Origin: Thalassolituus sp.
GTDB lineage: Bacteria > Pseudomonadota > Gammaproteobacteria > Pseudomonadales > Oceanobacteraceae
DNA length: 13,597 bases
Direction of reading: 5' to 3'
Assembly (NCBI GenBank): GCA_029212275.1
Contig: JARGOI010000021.1
Coordinates: 675-14,271 of the forward strand
Part shown: in pieces, positions 7,426 through 13,597 of the stretch
Layout: each line of letters begins with the position of its first letter
Numbering within the stretch: position 1 is the stretch's first letter
Translations under genes and position numbers: made by a program
The notes under the pieces: model-generated
Told to the model about the DNA's origin: nothing
The model's database searches: none
What the model saw: the letters and a program-made list of their open reading frames with translations, nothing else

Positions 7426-9123
7426 ATGAAGTCTAAGTTAACATTAATCTCATTAGCAATTTCTTGTGCTACGCTCGTTGCCTGTGGCGGTGGATCTGGT
7501 GGTTCTTCGAAAACACCAACCACGAGCCTTTCGGGCAAAGCAGCGGATGGATATTTAATAAATGCAATAGCATGTTTAGATCTTAACAATAACGCTATTT
7601 GCGATGCAGGTGAACCTAGTTCGCGCACGGATAATAATGGTTCTTTTAGCTTTGAAGCGTCGGCAAGCGACTTTGCGGCCTACTCTGTTATTGTGCGAGC
7701 TGTAGCAAATGAAACAATAGATTCCGATAACCCAAGCACGGCAATTACAAAATCATTTTCACTGGCGGCACCGGCAGGCAGTACATTTGTTAGTCCACTT
7801 ACTACCCTAATCTATAACATAAAAAGGGATAACCCTGCGCTATCAGACGACGCAGTGGCTGAAAGTATTAAAACAAAGTTTGGTCTTGATATTGATCCCA
7901 CCTCAGATTACATAGCCAATGGCAACACAAATGCTCATGAAGTTGCTCAGAAAATCACTAAAGTCGTTGCCAACTCAGAAGAAAAAGCACGAGCAGATGC
8001 CGGAGCTGGCCTTACCGATGATAAATTTGGCGCAGTATTATCAGCAATTATGGATGATGTTTTTGAACAATCAGATTCAATCATCGCTGCCCAGTCAGAC
8101 GAAGAGCTACCAGTATTAGATGTGGTTCCTGAAGGAGGTATTGATGAATTAGTAGCTGAGCAAGAAAGTGAAGCCTCTGGCAGCATCGTATCAACATTTG
8201 ATGTTTTATCTTCGGGCATTTATGACCTTTATTTTTATGATGACCGCATAGACGGAATCACCCATGTTTTTCCTGAGCGTTATCCAGTAAAACTGGTTGA
8301 TGGTATTTTTGGAGATTCTCTTAATGAGTTTTTTGATAACAATGTGTGGAATATTGAAACAGATGAAGATGGTGATTTTGACGTCATCCTGACATCCGAC
8401 GGATGGGTTACGGATAACGGAGATTGTTCTCTTATAGCAGAAGGTCTGAATGCTCGAGAAACGTGTGCAGGAGACAGTGTATTAATCACAGCAGCAGAAG
8501 TTTCTCTCTCGGGCCGTCAGGTTAAAGATGAGTTACAAACGATATTAGATCAATCTCGTAGTGACTTAGATGACGACATTGCTGATAAAGTAGAAACTCT
8601 AATTAGCAGCATTTCAACCACCTTTTCAGAAGGTGCCAAAGGATATTCATTCGCTTTCACCGAACGAACTGACTATGCAGAACTTAATTGTTACACCACC
8701 GTAGAAAATGATCTTGGACGCTGCGATACGGTTGGCGGTGCTGATACTTTAGAAGAGCTATTTTCTTTAAATACTTCATTTTATGTAAACACAAATGGTG
8801 ACTTCTTTGATGCTGAGTTAGATGGAGCCTTCTCAGATAATACTGGAGATGTTATCAAGTCGGGCACTGAAACAGTTGAAGTTGTCGGCACGTGGAATAA
8901 AATAATTATGAAAGGAAAAACCCTTATTGTTTTGGATATCATGAATAACGATGATGATTTTCAAGATATGTTCACTGCAGTGGAAGGTAAAGGCGTAGTG
9001 TCAGGTAATTATCGTAAAGGTAAAGACGGTGGAACTGACGTTTTAAACTACAACGATGCAGCAATGAATAACATCACAACAGGCTTAACCAATAAGTTTC
9101 CTTTTATAGATCGTGTTGAATAA
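7426..9123 (+). CDS. Acidic lipoprotein of unknown function
   Basis: Protein of 565 residues with a lipoprotein signal peptide. A hydrophobic stretch leads to the lipobox LVAC with Cys20, followed by a flexible GGGSGGSS linker. Ser21-24-type Gly/Ser residues rather than Asp after the cysteine suggest outer-membrane sorting. Residues about 36-75 form a short module (DGYLINAIACLDLNNNAICD then GEP and TDNNGSFSF) of the type found in surface proteins with carboxypeptidase-regulatory or SdrD-B-like folds; the DLNNNAICD loop resembles a calcium-binding loop. The remainder is rich in Asp and Glu and contains two cysteine pairs (around residues 345-360 and 423-433), and I do not recognise it. A hairpin terminator follows 27 bp after the stop, so it is probably transcribed alone. 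Surface location is likely; function is unknown. Confidence 0.85.
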   Translation: MKSKLTLISLAISCATLVACGGGSGGSSKTPTTSLSGKAADGYLINAIACLDLNNNAICDAGEPSSRTDNNGSFSFEASASDFAAYSVIVRAVANETIDSDNPSTAITKSFSLAAPAGSTFVSPLTTLIYNIKRDNPALSDDAVAESIKTKFGLDIDPTSDYIANGNTNAHEVAQKITKVVANSEEKARADAGAGLTDDKFGAVLSAIMDDVFEQSDSIIAAQSDEELPVLDVVPEGGIDELVAEQESEASGSIVSTFDVLSSGIYDLYFYDDRIDGITHVFPERYPVKLVDGIFGDSLNEFFDNNVWNIETDEDGDFDVILTSDGWVTDNGDCSLIAEGLNARETCAGDSVLITAAEVSLSGRQVKDELQTILDQSRSDLDDDIADKVETLISSISTTFSEGAKGYSFAFTERTDYAELNCYTTVENDLGRCDTVGGADTLEELFSLNTSFYVNTNGDFFDAELDGAFSDNTGDVIKSGTETVEVVGTWNKIIMKGKTLIVLDIMNNDDDFQDMFTAVEGKGVVSGNYRKGKDGGTDVLNYNDAAMNNITTGLTNKFPFIDRVE

Positions 9124-9150
9124 TTTTTTGACTACATGTTTGACTTATAG

Positions 9151-9180
9151 ACCCCAGCTCTGACTGGGGTTTATTTTTTT
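9151..9180 (+). terminator. Terminator of the acidic lipoprotein gene
   Basis: ACCCCAG (9151-9157) pairs with CTGGGGT (9164-9170) around a 6-nt loop, followed by TTATTTTTTT, a typical intrinsic terminator 27 bp after the TAA. Confidence 0.88.
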
Positions 9181-9494
9181 AAAATCAAATAATAAATCTG
9201 AAAAGCTATCTACTGATACTGAGTTATTCTGAAAATTCTGAATTCAGAGAATATATTCAATTAGTAAAGATTAATGGTTACACCGACGTTAATATTAATG
9301 AACTTATTTAACTCAGAAACCGCACACATTACAGGCAGTTCTTTGTAAAAATTCAAACGGGAGCAGAGGCTCCCGTTTTTAATATCAGTGTTAGTGATAC
9401 TGCCTACAGCTACCAAGCGAGTTATTAATCACCGATGCGAAATGAACATCTTCAATCCAGATATTCTTTCAAGATCTTCATTCAAATTCAGTTA
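9181..9494. other. AT-rich gap between convergent genes
   Basis: It holds a perfect 12-bp palindrome TCTGAATTCAGA (9237-9248) and a second terminator (9355-9380). A stretch without stops (9183-9311) lacks any ATG start, and a 24-codon ATG frame at 9274 lacks a good ribosome-binding site. No gene is called here. Confidence 0.6.
9355..9380. terminator. Bidirectional terminator below the DUF1566 cluster
   Basis: AAACGGGAGC (9355-9364) pairs perfectly with GCTCCCGTTT (9369-9378) around a 4-nt loop. T-rich tracts lie on both sides: TTTTT on the plus strand, and TTTGAATTTTT reading leftward. It lies about 115 bp past the stop of the leftward lipoprotein gene and probably ends that transcript, while also backing up the rightward terminator at 9151. 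The stem is nearly identical to the one at 13518-13547. Confidence 0.8.
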
Positions 9495-11072
9495 TCATTC
9501 TTTGGCAGTTCGCACCAAACGAATGTGACTACTGTAGTTTCGGTTAATGCTGCTATCGCGCCCATCGGTGAATAGAACAATCCGCGAACCATAAATATTG
9601 TTGATATTTGGTGATCCAGTCCAATAATTGCCAGCACGTGTGTTCGGGAAATAATCGGTGTCGATGCTTGGATTAGAGCGACCTAAATGCACAATGCCGT
9701 GAAGCTCCTCTTTTGTCGGCATGCGCCAATCCTTCGCACCGCAAAGGCCTGGCTTATTAACACGAGCGGTAAAGGCTTGAGTATTACAAAAGGTAGTGTT
9801 GTCAGCTTCGTTGTAGCCAAAACATATTCTCCCATCGTCGTTTTCAAATCCTTCAGAGCCACCATTGTTGGCGGTATTTGTGCTGTACCAGTTATACATG
9901 TCATCGGCATCGTGCAAACTGTTGCCCTTAATGCCGTTGGATGATTCTTTCACTTCCCACATAAGACCGGTGACATTATCTAACACACAGGCCCAAGGGT
10001 TTGTGCTGTAATCACCAGTACCAACGTACTCGCTGCCATCGCTATTAATGCGGGTAAAGTCGAAACCGGCATCACCGCCACCAATTTTGCTGAGTGAGCT
10101 AGCGATCGCATCTCGACCATACAATGCGTCTTGCCCTGCGGGCACGTTATTACCCTCGATGTCTATGCCATCAAATAATTGCGATGCGCCTGCCATTTTA
10201 CAGTCAACATCCGATCTCCACTCACCATCGTCTTCCTCATCGTAATTTCCGCACAGAGTAATTCCGGTGTCGTTAATTTTGGCTGCACTGATGACAGGAT
10301 CAACTGGCTCAATGGGCGGATCTACTGGCTCAATGGGCGGATCTACTGGCTCGACGGGCGGATCAACCGGCTCGACGGGCGGAGCACTTGGCTCGACGGG
10401 CGGAGCACTTGGCTCGACAGGCGGACCTACTGGCTCGACGGGCGGATCTACTGGCTCGACAGGCGGATCTACTGGCTCGACGGGCGGATCTACTGGCTCG
10501 ACAGGAGGATCTACTGGCTCGACGGGCGGATCTACTGGCTCGACGGGCGGATCTACTGGCTCGACAGGAGGATCAACCGGCTCGACAGGAGGATCAACCG
10601 GCTCGACAGGCGGATCAACTGGCTCGACAGGCGGAGCACTTGGCTCAACGGGTGGATCAACTGGATCAACTGGATCAACATCAATGAATTCACTTGATTC
10701 CAAGGATTCAAGTGGGTCTATAAAATTGACTTCTATAGTGCAGTCTTCAGTGATGGGGCCCGTTGTATAAATATTACCTTGCAAGGTGCCACCACAACCA
10801 TTGATGCTTTCAATGTCGTAACCGGTGTAGGGCGTTACAGTAAAGCGGCGAGTTCTGTTGTAAAAAACAGACTGTGTTGTGCGTGGACTGATGGTGCCAT
10901 CTTCCATCTCACTGATGCTGATGCTGTAAGTTTTATTCACTTGAGCTTGCTGTTGGCTATTTTGTAGATTCGCTTTTTCTTGGTCCGCATCGCCGCCAGT
11001 AACGGTTTCGCCTCCGCAACCTGCCAGACCAATCGTCACCAGCGTTAATAATATTAATGCAAACTTTTGCAC
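9495..11072 (-). CDS. Lcl_C/DUF1566 lipoprotein with proline-rich repeat stalk
   Basis: Lipoprotein of 525 residues from the GTG at 11070-11072. The signal ends in the lipobox LAGC with Cys19. Residues about 48-118 form a bacterial repeat (InlB B-like, Flg_new_2) domain with a paired GCGG and DCT cysteine motif. Residues about 131-263 are a stalk of (VDPPVEP)n heptads with SAP, VGP and PIEP variants. The rest ends in an Lcl_C (DUF1566) domain: GLMWEV, DWRMPTKEEL, YWTGSP and the closing HIRLVR. An ATG at 11106-11108 gives a longer frame. The GTG is preferred because AGGAGT lies 5 nt upstream, and because the paralogue at 12070 starts at the same point with the same spacing and the same Cys19. 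It is probably a surface protein whose C-terminal domain is displayed on a rigid stalk. Legionella Lcl, which has the same C-terminal family, is an adhesin; adhesion here is inference. Confidence 0.88.
   Translation of the reverse strand: MQKFALILLTLVTIGLAGCGGETVTGGDADQEKANLQNSQQQAQVNKTYSISISEMEDGTISPRTTQSVFYNRTRRFTVTPYTGYDIESINGCGGTLQGNIYTTGPITEDCTIEVNFIDPLESLESSEFIDVDPVDPVDPPVEPSAPPVEPVDPPVEPVDPPVEPVDPPVEPVDPPVEPVDPPVEPVDPPVEPVDPPVEPVDPPVEPVDPPVEPVGPPVEPSAPPVEPSAPPVEPVDPPVEPVDPPIEPVDPPIEPVDPVISAAKINDTGITLCGNYDEEDDGEWRSDVDCKMAGASQLFDGIDIEGNNVPAGQDALYGRDAIASSLSKIGGGDAGFDFTRINSDGSEYVGTGDYSTNPWACVLDNVTGLMWEVKESSNGIKGNSLHDADDMYNWYSTNTANNGGSEGFENDDGRICFGYNEADNTTFCNTQAFTARVNKPGLCGAKDWRMPTKEELHGIVHLGRSNPSIDTDYFPNTRAGNYWTGSPNINNIYGSRIVLFTDGRDSSINRNYSSHIRLVRTAKE
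10297..10653 (-). repeat. Seventeen tandem 21-bp units encoding (VDPPVEP)n
   Basis: There are exactly 17 contiguous 21-bp units, most reading GGATCTACTGGCTCGACGGGC or close variants on the plus strand. Variants carry GGAGCACTT (encoding SAP), GGACCTACT (VGP), or CTCAATGGGC (PIEP) instead. Because 21 is a multiple of three, gain or loss of units changes stalk length without breaking the frame. Confidence 0.95.
10654..10680 (-). repeat. Three 9-bp VDP units beside the main array
   Basis: GGATCAACT occurs twice and GGATCAACA once in direct succession, encoding VDP-VDP-VDP. It is the same 9 bases that open many of the 21-bp units, so it may be the seed from which the array grew. Confidence 0.8.
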
Positions 11073-11077
11073 TATTG

Positions 11078-11083
11078 ACTCCT
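11078..11083 (-). promoter_or_regulatory. Shine-Dalgarno that decides a GTG start
   Basis: AGGAGT (leftward strand) lies 5 nt before GTG at 11072. The paralogue has AAGGAGT at the same 5-nt spacing before its ATG, followed by the same CAAAAG codons. Confidence 0.8.
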
Positions 11084-11544
11084 GCATTAGTCTCTTATCA
11101 GTAAACACGTCAAGGCGTAGGTTTAATTCGAATAATGCTTAAATGTTGAATTCTAAAAAACAATTTCTACGCATTCATATAAATGAACAAGTGATTACTT
11201 ATATTTGTGAATTTTGCTTAACAAAATTCTTAGCAATATGAAGCGCATTCATTCTTGTATCTTATGTTTTATGTCGCGAAAATTACAATTTGTATATGAT
11301 GTTGATTATCGTTTTTATTATATAGTTTAACCAAATCTAAATCAGTGTATATGATTTAATTCGTGTTTTACTAGCGATTACTGGTATTGGTGTGAGACAA
11401 AATTCAATAGCGCTCAAATAATTCGATGTATCACAAAGAAATTAAAGCGTTTATTTCTATAGGAAAGAAAAGATTTCGGATCCCCCTTCACCAGTTTCTT
11501 GTCCCTCTCAAAACCACCTAAAACCCCTAGCAAAGCGCTTAACC
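11084..11544. other. AT-rich upstream region of the repeat-stalk lipoprotein gene
   Basis: About 460 bp without a convincing gene. It should contain the promoter of the leftward lipoprotein gene. A weak leftward candidate is TTGTAA, 18 bp, TAAGAT near 11260-11290. The part next to 11544 is less AT-rich and shows no clear terminator for the upstream DUF1566 gene, so read-through into the stalk lipoprotein gene is possible. Confidence 0.45.
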
Positions 11545-12045
11545 TTATTCTCCAGCACGAACCAGACGTACGTAATTTGCGTTGGTACGGCTGTCGTTTC
11601 CATCAACGCCACCATAGAAATCAACTATCCACGAACTAGCACCATCATTGCCATAGGGTGAGCTGGACCAAAAATACGATGAAAAAGTATCCGGAAATAT
11701 CGTTAAATTGATCGCTGGATCATTGCGATTCTCCGCTACCAATGAAGCCAACTCTTTAACATTAGGCAAACGCCAGTCATAGTAATCGCCGTCATTAGCC
11801 TCACTTGCCAAAGCATGTGCGGTCTCAAAGTTATGCGTTGTTGCTGTACCGTTACAGGTACCGTCATTCCAAATCTGTCCCTCGCTGCATTGCTTCCACA
11901 TTAAGCCAGTCGCAGTATCTGTCACCGTGCCATCGTTATGAACTACATACCGATTATCGGGGACACTATGTTCTATATTAGTTTGGATCGTCTGCGCCGC
12001 CACTGGCATCGTCAGCATTAATAAAATGTAGAAAAAATTTTTCAT
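11545..12045 (-). CDS. Small secreted Lcl_C/DUF1566 protein
   Basis: Protein of 166 residues that is almost only an Lcl_C (DUF1566) domain (about residues 40-164). The canonical elements are TGLMWKQCSEG, YYDWRLPNVKELASLV, FPDTFSSYFWSSSPY, and the closing YVRLVRAGE. A Sec signal peptide with likely cleavage after PVAA (residue 17) exports it; there is no lipobox, so it is periplasmic or released. GAGGAGT lies 4 nt before the ATG. Only 24 bp separate it from the lipoprotein gene at 12070, so the two are probably one operon. Compared with its neighbours it lacks both the lipid anchor and the repeat domain, which suggests a soluble partner. The ligand or partner is unknown. Confidence 0.87.
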   Translation of the reverse strand: MKNFFYILLMLTMPVAAQTIQTNIEHSVPDNRYVVHNDGTVTDTATGLMWKQCSEGQIWNDGTCNGTATTHNFETAHALASEANDGDYYDWRLPNVKELASLVAENRNDPAINLTIFPDTFSSYFWSSSPYGNDGASSWIVDFYGGVDGNDSRTNANYVRLVRAGE

Positions 12046-12069
12046 AAGTACTCCTCTGTTGATTTTAAA

Positions 12070-13248
12070 TCAATTCTGTACCGAACGAACCAAACGTACA
12101 TGACCACTGTAATTGCGATTAATGCTGCTATCGCTACCGTCTGTAAATAATACAATCCGTGTTCCATATCTGTTATTGATACTGGGAGATGCCGACCAAT
12201 ACTCAGCAGCTCGGGTGTTTGGAAAAAAAGCAGTATCAATGCTGGGGTTGCTGCGTCCAAAGTGCACGATACCCCGTAGCTCTTCTCTTGTTGGCATGCG
12301 CCAGTCACTAGCCCCGCACAAACCTTGGTTATTAATACGAGTGGTAAATGCTTGGGTATTACAAAAGCGTTTGTTATCTAATGCGTCATAGCCAAAACAA
12401 ATGTTTCCATCGTCATTTTCAAAACCTTCGGAGCCCCCGTTATTGGTCGAATCACTGTTGTACCAGTTATACAAGTCATCAGCATCATTCAGACTGTCGC
12501 CTTTAACGTCGTTGGAAGTATCTTTTACTTCCCACATTAAATCCGTAACGTTGTCTTGCACGCAAGCCCATGGGTCTATGCTGTAATCGCCATTACCTGA
12601 ATATTGACTGCCATCACTATTGATTCGGGTGAAATCAAAACCAGCGTTACCAGCCCCAATTTTTTTGATTGAATCGGTTAGCGCTAGGGCGTCGCGGCCG
12701 TAAAGCGCATCTTGTCCTGCAGGGACCGTCTTGCCGTTAGCATCTATGCCATTGGATGATTTCGTTGCGCCTGACGTTTTACAAACAATTTGAGAACTCC
12801 ACTGCCCTTCGTTGTCAGCATCGTAGTTTCCACAAAGAGTAATTCCAGTGTCATTGAGTTTAGCGGTATACACTATTTGCTCGTTAAAACTGGCGGACAC
12901 TGTGCAGTCTTCGATGACCTGTGCAGTGGTGTAAGTACTCCCTAACAGAGTACCACCACAGCCGCTGACACTTTTAATGCCATAGCCACTGTTTGAAGTC
13001 ACGGTAAAGCGACGCGTTGTATTGGCAAAAACTGTTTGAGTGGTCGCGGGACTGATGCTGCCGCCTTCCAAACTAATCACGGTAATTGTGAATGTTTCTT
13101 GGCCCGGTTCTTGAGTCGACTCTTGAGTTTCACTGTCGATTTGATCTACGTATCCCAAAGACTCTGAGTTACGGATAACGGATTCGCCTCCACATCCAGA
13201 CAACCCAAATAGCGTCAGCGATAACAACATTAAGAAAATCTTTTGCAT
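12070..13248 (-). CDS. Lcl_C/DUF1566 lipoprotein, paralogue without stalk
   Basis: Lipoprotein of 392 residues from the ATG at 13246-13248, preceded at 5 nt by AAGGAGT; a longer frame from 13266 would put that site inside the gene. Lipobox LSGC, Cys19. A bacterial repeat (InlB B-like) domain spans about residues 52-122, with GCGG and DCT cysteines. It is followed directly by a C-terminal region ending in an Lcl_C (DUF1566) domain: DLMWEV, DWRMPTREEL, YWSASP, final HVRLVR. It is highly similar to the lipoprotein at 9495 in both ends (long shared stretches such as NNGGSEGFENDDG and IVLFTDG), but has no VDPPVEP stalk at the junction. It is the first gene of a probable two-gene operon with the small DUF1566 gene. 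Likely surface-exposed; function inferred from the family only. Confidence 0.88.
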   Translation of the reverse strand: MQKIFLMLLSLTLFGLSGCGGESVIRNSESLGYVDQIDSETQESTQEPGQETFTITVISLEGGSISPATTQTVFANTTRRFTVTSNSGYGIKSVSGCGGTLLGSTYTTAQVIEDCTVSASFNEQIVYTAKLNDTGITLCGNYDADNEGQWSSQIVCKTSGATKSSNGIDANGKTVPAGQDALYGRDALALTDSIKKIGAGNAGFDFTRINSDGSQYSGNGDYSIDPWACVQDNVTDLMWEVKDTSNDVKGDSLNDADDLYNWYNSDSTNNGGSEGFENDDGNICFGYDALDNKRFCNTQAFTTRINNQGLCGASDWRMPTREELRGIVHFGRSNPSIDTAFFPNTRAAEYWSASPSINNRYGTRIVLFTDGSDSSINRNYSGHVRLVRSVQN

Positions 13249-13253
13249 CTCTG

Positions 13254-13260
13254 ACTCCTT
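13254..13260 (-). promoter_or_regulatory. Shine-Dalgarno of the stalkless DUF1566 lipoprotein
   Basis: AAGGAGT on the leftward strand lies 5 nt before the ATG at 13248, fixing that start over the in-frame ATG at 13266. Confidence 0.8.
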
Positions 13261-13517
13261 GCGCAAATCACATGCCAGTTAACAGGTGAGTGTCGAATGT
13301 TTATAACCAGATTCAGTTAAATCTGTACTGTAAATACCTTTTTGTACTCATGTTGTGCAAATAGTCACATTGGAATCAATTTTACTAGGATAACTCGGTG
13401 TTGAATGAAGTGCAGCAGTTTTTGAATTTTTTAAGCTGACATAGGTAACGTTATTTTCTGTAATTTTAGGCCATTTTTGAGCGTGAATTTAACGATATAC
13501 GCTATTTTTTTTCGAAA
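13261..13517. promoter_or_regulatory. Upstream region of the leftward DUF1566 operon
   Basis: Non-coding and AT-rich. It contains the inverted repeat CAGATT-CAGTTA-AATCTG (13308-13325), about 60 bp before the start codon, which could be an operator. No convincing -35/-10 pair could be chosen. Confidence 0.35.
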
Positions 13518-13547
13518 AAAAAACGGGAGCCGAAGCTCCCGTTTTTT
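13518..13547 (-). terminator. Strong terminator with UUCG tetraloop
   Basis: AAAAAACGGGAGC (13518-13530) pairs with GCTCCCGTTTTTT (13535-13547). Read leftward the loop is TTCG closed by C-G, the very stable C(UUCG)G tetraloop, and is followed by nine T, so it mainly ends the leftward gene whose stop is at 13574. The plus strand also has a T-tract. Confidence 0.9.
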
Positions 13548-13573
13548 ATTTAACCGCTGAGTTACCTCAGAGA

Positions 13574-13597
13574 TTATTTGTCGCTGAACGCTTCGCT
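13574..13597 (-). CDS. Probable 3' end of a leftward gene (partial)
   Basis: TTA at 13574-13576 reads TAA leftward, preceded by seven sense codons giving SEAFSDK to the window edge. A strong leftward terminator starts 26 bp beyond it, as expected for the end of a gene. Too little is visible to name a product, and the frame could be chance. Confidence 0.4.
   Translation of the reverse strand, partial: SEAFSDK

Noticed and set aside
9237..9248. 12-bp perfect palindrome in the gap between convergent genes
   Set aside because: There is no adjacent promoter to regulate, and the gap is AT-rich, so a palindrome of this length has little meaning alone.
9183..9311. Rightward open stretch ending in a plausible protein tail (REYIQLVKINGYTDVNINELI)
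   Set aside because: It has no start codon, follows directly after a terminator, and lies in very AT-rich DNA; insufficient for a gene or pseudogene call.
10297..10653. CRISPR-like array
   Set aside because: The repeats are directly contiguous with no spacers, and they are coding.
10179..10770. Three overlapping rightward frames opposite the repeat array, one reading as Gly-Ser-Thr-rich and superficially collagen-like
   Set aside because: They arise because a 21-bp repeat without stops keeps all frames open. The Gly spacing has a period of seven, not three, and the opposite strand has a complete signal peptide, ribosome-binding site and two known domains.
12042..12308. 88-codon leftward frame overlapping the end of the DUF1566 lipoprotein gene
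   Set aside because: It lies almost wholly inside a well-supported gene in another frame and has no ribosome-binding site or family features.
9495..13248. Diversity-generating retroelement using the DUF1566 C-termini as variable regions
   Set aside because: DUF1566-type folds can be retroelement targets, but no reverse transcriptase or template repeat is present. Differences between the two paralogues are scattered over all bases, including silent positions, instead of being limited to adenines.

Overview
The window looks like chromosome from a Gram-negative, probably marine, gammaproteobacterium. The evidence is the moderate-to-low G+C, Sec and lipobox signal sequences of gammaproteobacterial type, an AraC regulator with an arabinose-binding-type N-terminal domain, LuxR-type regulators with autoinducer-binding-like domains, and DUF1254/DUF1214 and Lcl_C (DUF1566) proteins. 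The species cannot be named from the sequence. No rRNA, tRNA, insertion sequence, integrase or CRISPR array was seen.

Layout, left to right. (1) 1-711: the 3' part of a membrane fatty acid desaturase, closed by a strong hairpin terminator. (2) 889-3587: an AraC-family regulator transcribed divergently from a secreted DUF1254/DUF1214 protein. (3) 3588-4069: a non-coding stretch that holds a good sigma70-like promoter, a hairpin and a possible 13-residue ORF. (4) 4070-6170: three tandem LuxR-type regulators joined by TAATG stop/start overlaps, with no LuxI-type synthase in view. The third gene runs 44 bp into the end of a convergent MFS transporter gene (6127-7269). (5) 7426-9123: a large acidic lipoprotein of unknown function followed by its own terminator. 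(6) 9495-13248, all leftward: three Lcl_C/DUF1566 exported proteins. Two are recent paralogous lipoproteins; one of them carries 17 copies of a 21-bp unit encoding a proline-rich (VDPPVEP)n stalk. Near-identical GGGAGC/GCTCCCG terminator hairpins flank this cluster. (7) 13574-13597: probably the last seven codons of another leftward gene.

Working together: the LuxR trio looks like a self-contained regulatory module, probably sensing a small molecule made elsewhere. The neighbouring MFS protein is a candidate exporter or importer linked to it only by position. The DUF1566 cluster probably builds cell-surface proteins, with the repeat stalk lifting one C-terminal domain away from the membrane. 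The most unusual features are the coupled three-LuxR array whose first member has a shortened sensor domain, the stalk expansion in one of two duplicated lipoproteins, and the promoter/hairpin/micro-ORF upstream of the LuxR array.
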